DNA of 64,000 nucleotides from Acidobacteriota bacterium (GTDB lineage: Bacteria > Acidobacteriota > Thermoanaerobaculia > Multivoradales > Multivoraceae). The position numbers and the translations under genes are program-made. Each line of letters begins with the position of its first letter. Position 1 is the first letter of the stretch. Shown here in pieces: positions 1-9,800 of the stretch. Under the pieces are notes generated by a model. The model saw only the letters and a program-made list of their open reading frames with translations. It was not told where the DNA came from and did not search any database. Location: positions 26,028-90,027 of the forward strand of contig JAPOXA010000097.1 of the NCBI GenBank assembly GCA_026707325.1. Direction: 5' to 3'.

Positions 1-1311
1 CTCGACCCGTTCGCCGTTGGGCCGCTCGAAGTCGGCGATCGCGTACATCAGCAGGTCGCCGTTCGGCATGCTCTCGATCACCGACGGCAGGGCCGCGGCG
101 GCGGTCGGCTCTCCGAACAGCCACGCCCGACCATGGTCCTGGAGGCCGGCGGCGAAGATCTCGCTGGTGCTGGCGCTGGCGCCGTCGATCAGCACGGCGA
201 CCGGTCCCGCGAATCGCTCGATCCTCTTGCCGGCGCTCGACACCTGGCGCGGATAGACGTTCAGATTCAGCTCCGTGTTCCGGTTCTTCATCTTGCCCAG
301 AAGGACCCGGTCCCCGAGCAGGTAGCCGGCGACGCCAACAGCGGTCCCGGCGACACCGCCGGGATTGCCCCGAAGGTCGATCAGCACGCCGTCGACGGCC
401 GGTGCGCCTTCGGCGGGTTCACCGTACAGTGCCGCTTCGAACGCCTCGATCACGGGGATCAACCAGACGTTGAAGCGCACCGCCAGCACGCGACCGGCGC
501 CGGTCTCCAGCACCTCGGTTTCGAACAGGTACTGCATCTTGGGCAGGTTGCCGAATCCGAGCTCCACCGCGTCGGGATGGTGGGCTCGTTCGAGTTCGAA
601 CATGGACCGATCGCCCGTCTGGTCCGCGAACTCCACCGCGACCGGATCGCCCGCGTCTCCATGGAGCAGGCCCTCGACGGCCCGCAACCGCACCATTCCC
701 GCGACCCAGGGATCGAGGGACTCCAGTTCGAGGCAGGCCGCGAGCGGCGCGAGGTCCTGGTTCTCGACGCGAACGAGCTCGAGGCCGGTGCGAAGCCCCT
801 GACGGTCCGCCGACGAGCCGGGTTCGACCCGGCTCACGATGAGCATCGAGTCGATATGGCGGACATCGAATCCCGGACCCGCGTCCGACGCGGCAGAGCC
901 GCCGGCACCCGCCACCGCGCGCATCAACGCCCGCGTGCATCCGCCCGAGTCGCCCGACTCGTCCACCGGCGACGGACTCTCGACCGAACCCGGCCCCGGC
1001 AGAACGCCGAAGTGGGACTGGCCCAACCGCGAGAGCATGTCCTGCAGGACGAGCCGCAGTTCGGCGTTGTTCGCCGCGGCCCGGGCACGGGGCCGCAGCT
1101 CATCGCCGACCGCCTGCCAGTCGACGCCGCCCATCGACTGGTCCCAGAACGTGTCGGCGATCTTCCGCCAGGCGAAGTCGAACGTCTCGACGTTGAGGTC
1201 TGCCGACGGCCCGGCCGGCTGACCCGTCGCCTGCGCCTCGCCCGCAGTCGCTATCGCGAAGCCGAGAAGGACGAGACACACTGCTCTGCACCATCGATCC
1301 GCGCCCCGCAT
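1..1311 (-). CDS. S41-family (C-terminal processing) peptidase, 3' end cut by window
   Basis: Exported serine peptidase of the S41 / tail-specific protease family; the C-terminus lies beyond base 1. Translation from the ATG at 1311 opens with a signal peptide (hydrophobic core CLVLLGFAIATAGEAQA), followed by a helical N-terminal domain, a PDZ-like stretch (IVSRVEPGSSADRQGLRTG) and the S41 core with IDLRGNPGG and the nucleophile region DGASASTSEIFAAG, where the Ser before EIFAAG is expected to be catalytic. At least 437 residues are present, close to full length for the family. S41 enzymes cleave protein C-termini in the periplasm or process secreted proteins; the substrate here is unknown. 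It is divergent from the SixA gene, about 70 bp away. Family assignment is firm, specific role inferred. Confidence 0.88.
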   Translation of the reverse strand, partial: MRGADRWCRAVCLVLLGFAIATAGEAQATGQPAGPSADLNVETFDFAWRKIADTFWDQSMGGVDWQAVGDELRPRARAAANNAELRLVLQDMLSRLGQSHFGVLPGPGSVESPSPVDESGDSGGCTRALMRAVAGAGGSAASDAGPGFDVRHIDSMLIVSRVEPGSSADRQGLRTGLELVRVENQDLAPLAACLELESLDPWVAGMVRLRAVEGLLHGDAGDPVAVEFADQTGDRSMFELERAHHPDAVELGFGNLPKMQYLFETEVLETGAGRVLAVRFNVWLIPVIEAFEAALYGEPAEGAPAVDGVLIDLRGNPGGVAGTAVGVAGYLLGDRVLLGKMKNRNTELNLNVYPRQVSSAGKRIERFAGPVAVLIDGASASTSEIFAAGLQDHGRAWLFGEPTAAAALPSVIESMPNGDLLMYAIADFERPNGERVE

Positions 1312-1383
1312 GGTCGCGAATGCTACAGGCCCTTCCTGCCGGGACGCCGACGCCGAAGCGGCGCGGTGCTAGCGTCGTCTGCC

Positions 1384-1887
1384 GTGCGCATCCTCTACGT
1401 GCTGCGGCACGCGAAATCGGACTGGAGCGCCGCTTACGGCGGAGTCGACCACGAGCGGCCCCTGAACGCCCGGGGGCTCAAAGCCGCCCAAGCGATGGGC
1501 CGGAGACTCGCCGACCGGCAGGCCCTGCCCGACCGGATCCTCTGTTCGTCCGCCGTGCGCACGCGGCAAACGATCGAACTGGCGGTCGCGGCCGGCAACT
1601 GGAACCGCACGACGATTCTGGAGCCGGCCCTCTACCTCGCCTCCCCCGGCAGCGTGGTCGACCTCCTGCGCGACCAGTCCGACGGCGCGCACTCGATCCT
1701 GATCGTCGGCCACCAGCCCACCTGCGCGGAACTCGTCCGCCGGCTGACCGGCGACGATCCACCCCGCTTCGTCACCGCCGCCGTGGCCTGCGTGCACCTC
1801 GACATCGCTTCATGGAGCGACGTCGAGCCCTACTGTGGCCGGCTGGCCTGGTTCAGCACGCCGCGGTCCGGCGACTGGTCCGCCTAA
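1384..1887 (+). CDS. sixA: SixA-type histidine phosphatase
   Basis: Small cytoplasmic histidine phosphatase (167 residues) of the SixA branch, which in E. coli removes phosphate from histidine phosphotransfer domains. The RHG-type active site reads LRHAKSDW at residues 6-13, the second His lies in LIVGHQPTCAEL, and ARG/SSAVRTRQT supply the phosphate-pocket arginines. The length is typical. The GTG start at 1384 places the first beta-strand (VRILYVLRHAK) at the N-terminus as in family members. The stop overlaps the end of the convergent dehydrogenase by 4 bp. No histidine kinase lies nearby, so the partner is unknown. Confidence 0.85.
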   Translation: MRILYVLRHAKSDWSAAYGGVDHERPLNARGLKAAQAMGRRLADRQALPDRILCSSAVRTRQTIELAVAAGNWNRTTILEPALYLASPGSVVDLLRDQSDGAHSILIVGHQPTCAELVRRLTGDDPPRFVTAAVACVHLDIASWSDVEPYCGRLAWFSTPRSGDWSA

Positions 1888-3026
1888 CGATTCGGACCTC
1901 GCTCCATCGGCACGGGCTGCCAGCGTTCGAGTTCCACTCTCGGGAGTACGGTCGGATTCACGCAACTCATCGGCCAGCGGCCGGAGAGCGCCAGGGCGAC
2001 CTCCCGACCGACTCGCCGTCGCGTCTCGGGCCGCATGCGGGTGGTGGCCGAGGCGACGTGCGGCGTGAGGATCACGTTGTCCATCGCCAGCAGGGGGTTG
2101 TCCGCGGCCGGCGGTTCCCGTTCCAGCACGTCGAGCGCCGCGGCGGCGATCTGGCCCGTGTCCAGCGCCTCGATCAGTGCCGCCTCGTCGACCGTTGGCC
2201 CGCGGCCGGCATTGATCAGCACCGCGGTCTTCTTCATCGCCGCGAACTGGGGATCCGAGAGCATGTGGCGCGTCTCCCGGTTGAGTGGCGGATGCATCGA
2301 CAGGTAGTCGGATCGTTCCAGCAACTCACCGAAGCTGACCGGTTCGACTCCTTCTCCCGTCATCTTCAGCTCGCTGACGTAGGGGTCGTGCGCGACGACG
2401 TGCATGCCGAAGGGTCTCGCCCGCCGCGCGACCGCCCGCGCCACGTTGCCGAACGAGACGAGCCCGAGGGTCTGGCCCCATAGCCGCGGCACCTCGTTGA
2501 GCAGGGGCCGGCCCTTGAACCAGTCGCCACCGCGGACCATCGAGTCCATCTCGCGCATCCGCCGAGCGCCGGCGAGAAGCAGCGCCATCGTGTGGTCGGC
2601 CACCTCCTCGATGAACACGTCCGGCACGTTGGTCACCACGATGCCGGTTTCCGTCGCCGCCTCGACGTCGACCATGTCGACGCCGACGCTGCCCACACCG
2701 ATCACGATGCACTCATCGAGCCCGGCGATCACCGAGCGGCTGATGCGGAAGCCCCAGGAGGTGATGATGGCTTGCGCGTCCGAGGCTTCGGCCAGGAACT
2801 CCTCTTCCGACGTTGCCGCCACCTCGACCAGTTCCGCCACAGACAGGAGCGCCTCCTGTTCGAAGGAGTACCGCGTATCGACGGCACCCTCGTGGCGCGT
2901 CCTCGCGCCACGAGGGTCACGGTCCGAGCGCCCGTCCTCGGGCGATCGGATGTCAGACGCCTTGGCGATGCCCGGCAGTTGAACGACGACTTTCTGCCTG
3001 GCGGGCTGGTTCACGGGCTGATTCAC
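1884..3026 (-). CDS. D-isomer-specific 2-hydroxyacid dehydrogenase (CtBP / phosphoglycerate dehydrogenase-like)
   Basis: NAD-dependent 2-hydroxyacid dehydrogenase, 380 residues. Visible family marks are the Rossmann segment GLVSFGNVARAVA, NAGRGPTVDEAAL with the substrate-binding Arg, the catalytic Glu in LEREPP and the catalytic His in LTPHVAS. The GTG at 3026 overlaps the TGA of the upstream acyl-CoA synthetase (GTGA), suggesting translational coupling. The first ~35 residues (NQPVNQPARQ onward) are not family-like, so a start a few codons later is possible. The substrate cannot be read from sequence; the co-transcribed synthetase suggests a small-acid degradation role (inference). The glycine-rich loop has Ser in place of a usual Gly. 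Confidence 0.85.
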   Translation of the reverse strand: MNQPVNQPARQKVVVQLPGIAKASDIRSPEDGRSDRDPRGARTRHEGAVDTRYSFEQEALLSVAELVEVAATSEEEFLAEASDAQAIITSWGFRISRSVIAGLDECIVIGVGSVGVDMVDVEAATETGIVVTNVPDVFIEEVADHTMALLLAGARRMREMDSMVRGGDWFKGRPLLNEVPRLWGQTLGLVSFGNVARAVARRARPFGMHVVAHDPYVSELKMTGEGVEPVSFGELLERSDYLSMHPPLNRETRHMLSDPQFAAMKKTAVLINAGRGPTVDEAALIEALDTGQIAAAALDVLEREPPAADNPLLAMDNVILTPHVASATTRMRPETRRRVGREVALALSGRWPMSCVNPTVLPRVELERWQPVPMERGPNR

Positions 3027-4702
3027 TGGGCCGCCTCCTGCGAACCGAGCTCGGCCACCGCCCAGTCCCGCAGGCCGTTGTAGTCGGCTTTGCCGTTCGC
3101 CGCTCGCCCAACGCTGTCCCGCACCAGGATGCGCTTCGGCGCCTTGTACGAGGCCAGCTCCCGCTTGACCCAGCCGATCACGTCCGGCTCGCTGAAACGC
3201 GTCGGGTCGTCGAGTTCCACCACCGCGGTGACCGCCTGGCCAAACCGTTCGTGCGGTACGCCGACACAGACCGCATCGCGCACGGTGGGATGGGTCTTCA
3301 GCACCTCCTCGACCTCTTCGGGGAAGATCTTCTCGCCGCCGCTGTTGATGCACACGGAGCCTCGGCCATAGAGCCTGAGCGAACCGTCCGCCTCGACCGT
3401 CGCATAGTCGCCGGCCATGGAATAGCGGACGCCGTCCACCTCGACGAACGTGGCGGCCGTCTTCTCCGGATCCTTGTAGTAGCCGAGCGGGATGTGCCCG
3501 GTCACGGCGATCCGGCCGAGCACGCCCGAGCCGGGTTCGACCTTCCGGCCGTCGTCGTCGAGCACACAGGCGTTGTCGCCCAGCACGAAGGAGGCCGTTT
3601 CGCTTGCCTCGCCGGCAGTCGAATCCGAGCGGCCCATGCCGATCGACTCGGACGACCCCAGGCTGTCGGTCAGGATGGTCTCCGGCGGACAGTGGCGCAG
3701 GAAGTCGCGCTTGACCTCGGCGCTCCACATGGCGCCGGACGAAACCACGACCTCAAGGCTCGACAGATCGAAGTGGCCGGGCTCCTCCTCGAGCGCCAGG
3801 ACCATCGGCCGGGCGAACGCGTCGCCGACGATGGCCATCGCATTGATCCCTTCCCTGGTGATCGCCTCGAGCGTGGCGACCGCGTCGAACCGGCGGTTGG
3901 CGAGAGTGATCACGCAGCCGCCGTTCAGCATGCCGCCCAGCGCGGTGAGAAAGCCGGTTCCGTGCATCAGGGGACACGAAGGCAGCGAAACCCGCCGCAT
4001 CAGGAGTTCGTCGAACTGGGTCTTCAGGCCCTCGATGCCGCCCGACAGGTCGAAAGGATCCAGGCGGCCGTCGTTGCTGATGTGCCAGAGATCGTCCAAC
4101 CGCCACATCACGCCCTTGGGCATGCCGGTCGTGCCGCCCGTGTAGAGCAGCCACAGGTCGTCGCCGCTGCGCGGCCAGGGCGCGTGGAAGGCCAGCGAGC
4201 CGCCAGGCAAGCCGCCTGAATCCGGCGCGGACCCAGCCGCCTCTTCGTAGGGGATCGCCCACTCCGGGCACGGACCCGAGCCGTCGTCGACCCACAACCA
4301 GGTGTGAATCGCCGGCGTCTTCGGCCGGAGATCCGCGATCCGCGACGCAAAGCAGCCGTGGAAGATCACGGCCACGACATCGGCGTTGTCCCACAGGTAG
4401 AGCAACTCTCCCTCGACGTACCGGTAGTTCGTGTTGACCGGAACCAGGGACGCCTTGAAGCAGGCCAGCACCGACTCCATGTACTCGGGCGCGTTGTAGA
4501 GGTACTGCGCCACCTTGTCCTGGTGCTTCGCTCCGCGCCCGATCAGCGTGGCCGCCACGCCGTTCGCCCGGCGGTGCATCTCCGCCTGCGAGTATCGGCG
4601 GCTCGGGGCGCCGCCCAGGGGATCGATGAACGCCTGCGCCGGGGCCTCCGGCCGGTGCTCGGCGATCGCTTCGAGAATGTCCGCGTGATGCCAGTCGCTC
4701 AT
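3023..4702 (-). CDS. AMP-dependent acyl-CoA synthetase/ligase
   Basis: Acyl-adenylate-forming enzyme (559 residues) that activates a carboxylic acid with ATP and joins it to CoA. Seen: the P-loop-like motif LLYTGGTTGMPKGVMW, GDYATVEADGSLRLYGRGSVCINSGG (hinge and Arg loop), and the C-terminal APKRILVRDSVGRAANGKADY, which carries the catalytic Lys. Start set at ATG 4702 (MSDWHHADILEAIAEHRPEA), because the 23 upstream in-frame codons are not family-like. It shares a GTGA overlap with the dehydrogenase downstream. It resembles medium/long-chain FadD-like or steroid-type ligases, but acyl specificity is not deducible. Confidence 0.88.
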   Translation of the reverse strand: MSDWHHADILEAIAEHRPEAPAQAFIDPLGGAPSRRYSQAEMHRRANGVAATLIGRGAKHQDKVAQYLYNAPEYMESVLACFKASLVPVNTNYRYVEGELLYLWDNADVVAVIFHGCFASRIADLRPKTPAIHTWLWVDDGSGPCPEWAIPYEEAAGSAPDSGGLPGGSLAFHAPWPRSGDDLWLLYTGGTTGMPKGVMWRLDDLWHISNDGRLDPFDLSGGIEGLKTQFDELLMRRVSLPSCPLMHGTGFLTALGGMLNGGCVITLANRRFDAVATLEAITREGINAMAIVGDAFARPMVLALEEEPGHFDLSSLEVVVSSGAMWSAEVKRDFLRHCPPETILTDSLGSSESIGMGRSDSTAGEASETASFVLGDNACVLDDDGRKVEPGSGVLGRIAVTGHIPLGYYKDPEKTAATFVEVDGVRYSMAGDYATVEADGSLRLYGRGSVCINSGGEKIFPEEVEEVLKTHPTVRDAVCVGVPHERFGQAVTAVVELDDPTRFSEPDVIGWVKRELASYKAPKRILVRDSVGRAANGKADYNGLRDWAVAELGSQEAAQ

Positions 4703-4842
4703 GGGCGCAGGAATGTAGCAGTCCGCGCCGCTGTACGGCACGAAGCCCGGATTCACTATCCTCACGGTCAAACCAGTTCAGACCACACCGTAGCCCGATC
4801 CCCGACCCGAGCGCTCGATAGCGGAAGGCGGGCCACGGAAAC

Positions 4843-4848
4843 AGGAGG
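4843..4848 (+). promoter_or_regulatory. Ribosome-binding site of the alkaline phosphatase gene
   Basis: A perfect AGGAGG sits six bases before ATG 4855. It decides the start against an in-frame TTG that begins directly after it at 4849, which would leave no spacer. Confidence 0.75.
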
Positions 4849-4854
4849 TTGATC

Positions 4855-6750
4855 ATGACGAGTCTCTTCGTAGCGATCCGGGGTGGCCGCAGCGTCCTCA
4901 CAGCGGCCCCGTGCGCACTCTTGACGACTGCACTTCTGCTGGGAGCGGCGCCGCCGGCTGCCGCGCAGAGGAACAACGTCATCCTGTTCGTCGGCGACGG
5001 CATGGGGGTGTCGACCGTCACCTCCACCCGCATTGCGATGGTCGGCGTGGACGGGCAACTGGCAATGGACCGCATGCCCTACACCGCCATCTCGCGGACG
5101 GCGTCGGCCGACTACATCACTCCTGACAGCGCGGCCACGATGTCGGCGATGATGACCGGCGTCAACACGAACACCGGCGTGATCGGCTTCGGCCCGACCA
5201 CCGAGTATGCCGACTTCAACGGCAACGGAGACGGCGCGCGCCTGACGAACATCGGCGAGCTGGCCATCTCGATGGGCTATGCGGTCGGCATCGTGACGAC
5301 GACGCGCGTCACCCACGCGACGCCGGCGGCCGTGTTCGCGCACGTCAACAACCGCAACCTCGAGAACGAGATCGCCGCGCAGATGGTGCCGGCTGGAGCC
5401 GGCTTCAACACCCGACTCGGGGATGGGCTCCACGTGATGTTCGGCGGCGGCAGGCGGCACTTCCTCCCGACCTCGGCATCAGACGACGAAGGACTTCCGG
5501 GACGACGGACCGACGGCCGCGACCTGCTGGGCGAGCTCCAGCAACTCGGCTATCGCTACGCCTCGAACCGCCAGGGGCTCAACGCGCTCGGCGGTTCCGG
5601 ACGTGCGGTCGGCCTGTTCGCGTCGAGCCACCTGGACTACGAAGCGGACCGCGGCAGCGGCCAGCCGAGCCTGGAGGAGATGACGAGGAAGGCGATCCAG
5701 ATTCTCGGCGCTACGCGAAAGCCGTACTTCCTGATGGTTGAAGGGGGACGAATCGACCATGCGCACCACGAGGGGAACGCCTATCGCGCCTTCATCGACA
5801 CCCGGATGTTCGACCGCGCGCTCAGCGCCGCGCAGCGGAGCGTCAACCTCAACAGGACGCTGATCCTCGCGACGGCCGACCACAGCCACGTCTTCACGGT
5901 CGCCGGCTACCCGATGCGGCCGCTCGGCGACCTGCGCTACAACCCCCGCTCGGTGCCCGCCTCGTTCCGGAACCAACCGCACAACGGCATCCTGGGAACG
6001 GTCCACGAGATCAACACCGCCGGCACGATCTCGGAGAGCGGAGACTCGAGCGGCATTCCCTACACCATCCTGGGCTACGCCAACGGACCCGGGCATCGCA
6101 GCGGTTCGCGCCTCAATCCGAACACCGACAGGACACCCGGCCACGGCGGCGCCGTTCCTACAGGCACCAGCCACACCGCCTACCGGCAGGAGGCAACGGT
6201 CCCGCTGGCGCTGGAGACGCACGCCGGGGAGGACGTGGCGATCTACGCCGTCGGCCGTACGGCCGAAAACGTGCGGGGCACCGTGTTCAACACGAAGGTC
6301 TTCGACTGGATCAAGGACGGTTTCGCCGGGCGGGGCTCCAGCCCGCCGCGGCCCGGACCGGACCCGGATCCGGATCCTGATCCGACGCCGGCCCCGGACC
6401 CCGTCGGGACCTGTACGCCCACGACGCCGACGCTCCGCTTCGACGGTGGCTTCGAGGTCAGCATGTGCTACGTCACGCCAGAGGGCGAATCAGGCCCGGT
6501 CAGGGGCGAAGCCTGGTCCAGCGAGGCAGGTGTTCTGTGGTTCTTTGGCCGCAACAACCCCGAGGTTCTCGTCAAGGTGCTCGACGGCTGCGGAGTCAAC
6601 GGCTACCGCTGGGCGTTCGTGGCGCCGGTAACCACCCTGGACTTCAACCTGCGGATAACGGGACCCGACGGCACCCACTGGGAGCACGGCAACCCGCAGG
6701 GCGCGACCGCCGCCACGAAGTCGGACATCACGGCGTTTCCCTGTAGCTAG
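4855..6750 (+). CDS. Secreted alkaline phosphatase with C-terminal accessory domain
   Basis: Exported phosphomonoesterase of the PhoA superfamily, 631 residues. A signal peptide (residues 1-38, ending PPAAAQ) precedes the catalytic domain. Metal and active-site marks: VGDGMG (Asp48), YITPDSAATMSAMMTG with nucleophile Ser92, EGGRIDHAHHEG, and ATADHSH. After about residue 500 comes a low-complexity Pro/Asp linker (repeated D-P-D-P), then a ~110-residue domain with paired cysteines and a WFFGRNNPEVLVKVLDGCGVNGYRWAF core. I recall such a domain at the end of other secreted proteins in Acidobacteriota-like genomes (memory, not checked). Role: phosphate release from organic phosphates outside the cytoplasm. 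Confidence 0.9.
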   Translation: MTSLFVAIRGGRSVLTAAPCALLTTALLLGAAPPAAAQRNNVILFVGDGMGVSTVTSTRIAMVGVDGQLAMDRMPYTAISRTASADYITPDSAATMSAMMTGVNTNTGVIGFGPTTEYADFNGNGDGARLTNIGELAISMGYAVGIVTTTRVTHATPAAVFAHVNNRNLENEIAAQMVPAGAGFNTRLGDGLHVMFGGGRRHFLPTSASDDEGLPGRRTDGRDLLGELQQLGYRYASNRQGLNALGGSGRAVGLFASSHLDYEADRGSGQPSLEEMTRKAIQILGATRKPYFLMVEGGRIDHAHHEGNAYRAFIDTRMFDRALSAAQRSVNLNRTLILATADHSHVFTVAGYPMRPLGDLRYNPRSVPASFRNQPHNGILGTVHEINTAGTISESGDSSGIPYTILGYANGPGHRSGSRLNPNTDRTPGHGGAVPTGTSHTAYRQEATVPLALETHAGEDVAIYAVGRTAENVRGTVFNTKVFDWIKDGFAGRGSSPPRPGPDPDPDPDPTPAPDPVGTCTPTTPTLRFDGGFEVSMCYVTPEGESGPVRGEAWSSEAGVLWFFGRNNPEVLVKVLDGCGVNGYRWAFVAPVTTLDFNLRITGPDGTHWEHGNPQGATAATKSDITAFPCS

Positions 6751-6767
6751 AGGCCGGCTCCGCTTTG

Positions 6768-6812
6768 CCGGGTGCGCGGGTCCTCTGACCCGCTGCCGCC
6801 GCAGGCGGCCGG
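6768..6812 (+). repeat. Two-hairpin palindromic element, copy A
   Basis: Intergenic copy of a dispersed palindrome: head CCGGGTGCGC, then a GGGTC/GACCC stem, then a GCCGCC/GGCGGC stem. The reverse complement of nearly the same sequence occurs at 15264-15304. It lies between the convergent ends of the alkaline phosphatase and icmF genes, where it could act as a transcript-end structure. Confidence 0.65.
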
Positions 6813-6852
6813 AAACACGCGCCGGCCGCAAGGTCGGCTCCGCTCTGCCGCC

Positions 6853-9800
6853 TTACATGCTCCGCCGGTACTCGCCGCCGACGCGGTAGAGCGCGTCCGA
6901 GATCTGGCCGAGCGAGCAGTGCTTGACCGTCTCCATCAGTTCCTCGAACACGTTGCCCCGACGCCGCGCCACCTCCTGCAACCGCTCGAGACACGCCGGT
7001 GAGTGGTCGGCGTGCCGGCGGTGGAAGGCGGCCAGGCTCTCGATCTGCTGGCGCTTCTCCTCGTCGGTCGAGCGGATGAGCTCGGCCTCGACCGTCTCGG
7101 CGAACTGCTGACCCTCCGCGAGGAAGGTATTGACGCCGACGACGGGCAGACTGCCGTCGTGCTTCTTCGCCTCGTACTCCATGCTCTCGTCCTGGATCTT
7201 GGAGCGCTGGTACATCGTGTCCATCGCCGCCAGCACGCCGCCCCGCTCGGCGAGTCGCTCAAACTCCAGGTAGACCGCCTCCTCCACCGCATCGGTCAGC
7301 TGGTCGAGGGCGAAGGAGCCCTGCCACGGATTCTCGCTCCGGTTGAGACCGAACTCCCGGTTGATGATCAACTGGATCGCCAGCGCGCGGCGCACGGACT
7401 GCTCGGTGGGCGTCGTGATCGCCTCGTCGAAGGCGTTCGTGTGCAGGGAGTTGCAACGATCCAGAATGCCGTAGAGCGCCTGCAGCGTGGTGCGGATGTC
7501 GTTGAACTGGATCTCCTGCGCATGGAGCGAGCGACCGGAGGTCTGGATGTGGTACTTCAGCATCTGGCTGCGGGCGGAGGCGCCGTAACGCTCGCGCATC
7601 GCGCGCGCCCAGATGCGGCGCGCGACCCGGCCGATCACCGCGTATTCCGGGTCCATCCCGTTCGAGAAGAAGAACGACAGGTTGGGAGCGAAGTCGTCGA
7701 TCGCCATGCCCCGCGCCAGGTAGTACTCGACGATCGTGAAGCCGTTGGCGAGCGTGAAGGCCAACTGGGTGATCGGGTTCGCTCCGGCCTCGGCGATGTG
7801 GTAGCCGCTGACCGAGGCGCTGTAGTAGTTGCGGACGTTGTGGTCGATGAAGAACTGCTGGACGTCGCCCATCATCCGTAGCGAGAACTCGGTCGAGAAA
7901 ATGCACGTGTTCTGGGCCTGGTCCTCTTTCAGGATGTCGGCCTGGACCGTGCCCCGGACGCGGCTCAGCGCGTCGGCGCGGATCCGTTCGTAGACATCGC
8001 GCTCGACCACCTGGTCGCCGGAGAGGCCGAGCAGCGCCAGGCCCAGGCCGTCGTTCTCTTCCGGCAGCTCGCCGCGGTACACCGGCGCGTCGCCGCCGGA
8101 CCGCCGGTCGATCTCCGCGCGCGCCCGCTCCAGGCCGCCGCTTTCCCGCAGGTGACGCTCGACCTGCTGGTCGACCGCGGCGTTCATGAAGAAGGCGAGG
8201 ATGGTCGGTGCCGGGCCGTTGATCGTCATCGAAACCGACGTTGCCGGGTCGCAGAGATCGAAGCCCGAGTACAGCCGCTTCATGTCGTCGACGGTGGCGA
8301 TCGAAACCCCCGAGTTGCCGACCTTGCCCCAGATGTCGGGCCGAAGCCCCGGGTCCGAGCCGTAGAGCGTGACCGAGTCGAACGCGGTGGACAGACGGTT
8401 CGCAGGCTGCCCGCGCGACACGAAGTGGAATCGCCGGTTCGTCCGTTCGGCGATCCCCTCGCCCGCGAACATGCGCGTCGGTTCCTCGCCCCGGCGACGG
8501 TAGGGGTAGACGCCGGCGGTGTAGGGATAGGCGCCCGGCAGGTTGTGCTTCATCAGGAAGCGCAGCAGGTCGCCCCAGTCCGAGTACTCGGGCAGCGCCA
8601 GCTTCGGCATCCGCAGATGGCTGAGGGTGGTCACGTAGTTCTCGCCGGTGACCTCGCGGCCGCGGACCGGGTAGCTGTACTGGTCGGCGCGCGCGGCGTC
8701 GACGCGATCAGGCCAGTCCTTCAGGAGTTCCGCCGCCTCGGCGCCGACGTCGGCCAGCGCTTCCTGGTAACTCCGGCGCAGCCGCGCCAGGGTCTGGTCG
8801 GGCGCCGCATCGAGCGCCGTCGCCGCGTACCCGGCAAGAGGCTTCGGAAGGTCCGGGGCGTCCAGCTCAGCCAGAGCCCGGTAGCAGCCGTGCGCCTTCG
8901 AGGCGGCCGCCGCGCGGCGCTCGGAATCGGCCTCGGCGGCGCGGCCCGCCTCGGCGATCTCGGCAAGGTAGCGGTTGCGATTGTCCGGGATCAGGACCGC
9001 CGCTTTCGGCTCGCGCTCGTCCAGGTCGACCTCGGGCGTCCAGGCGGCCTCGTCCAGGTCGAGCCGCTCGCGGAGCAGCCGGCAGACGTTCCAGAACATC
9101 CAGTTCACGCCCGGGTCCTGGAACTGGCTGGCGATCGTCGGATAAACCGGCACGTCCTCATCGGCGACCTCGAAGACGAGCCGGTTGCGACGCCACTGCT
9201 TGCGCACGTCGCGAAGCGCGTCCTGGCCGCCGCGCCGGTCGAACTTGTTCAGGACGATCACGTCGGCGAAGTCGAGCATGTCGATCTTCTCGAGCTGGCT
9301 CGCCGCGCCGTAGTCCGAGGTCATCACGTAGACCGAGAGGTCGACCAGGTCGACGATCTCGCTGTCGCTCTGGCCGATGCCGGCCGTCTCCACGAGGATC
9401 ATCGAGAATCCGGACGCCTTGAGCAGCGCAATCGCGTCGCCGAGCACCTCGCTGGTCGCCAGGTGCTGCCGCCGCGTCGCCATCGAGCGCATGAAGGCGC
9501 GCTCGCTGCGCAGGCTGTTCATCCGGATGCGGTCGCCGAGCAGGGCGCCGCCGGTCCGCCGGCGCGTCGGATCGACCGCCAAGAGGGCGATCCGCATGCC
9601 GGAAGACGTTTCGGGCATGCACTCGAGGAAGCGGTTCAGCAGCTCGTCGGCGACGCTGCTCTTGCCCGCCCCGCCGGTCCCGGTCAGTCCCACGACCGGC
9701 ACGCCGGCGCCGGCCAACTGCCATTCCTTGCGCAGCCGCCGCAGTTCGGATTCGGCGACCGCACCGCGCTCGATGGCCGACAGCAGGCGCGACAGCTCGA

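Noticed and set aside
133..1383. Extension of the SixA frame to 133
   Set aside because: This part is antisense to the S41 peptidase. SixA homology begins at GTG 1384.
6355..6405. GATCCGG-type run as a tandem DNA repeat of its own
   Set aside because: It encodes the Asp-Pro linker of the phosphatase; a protein-level explanation is enough.
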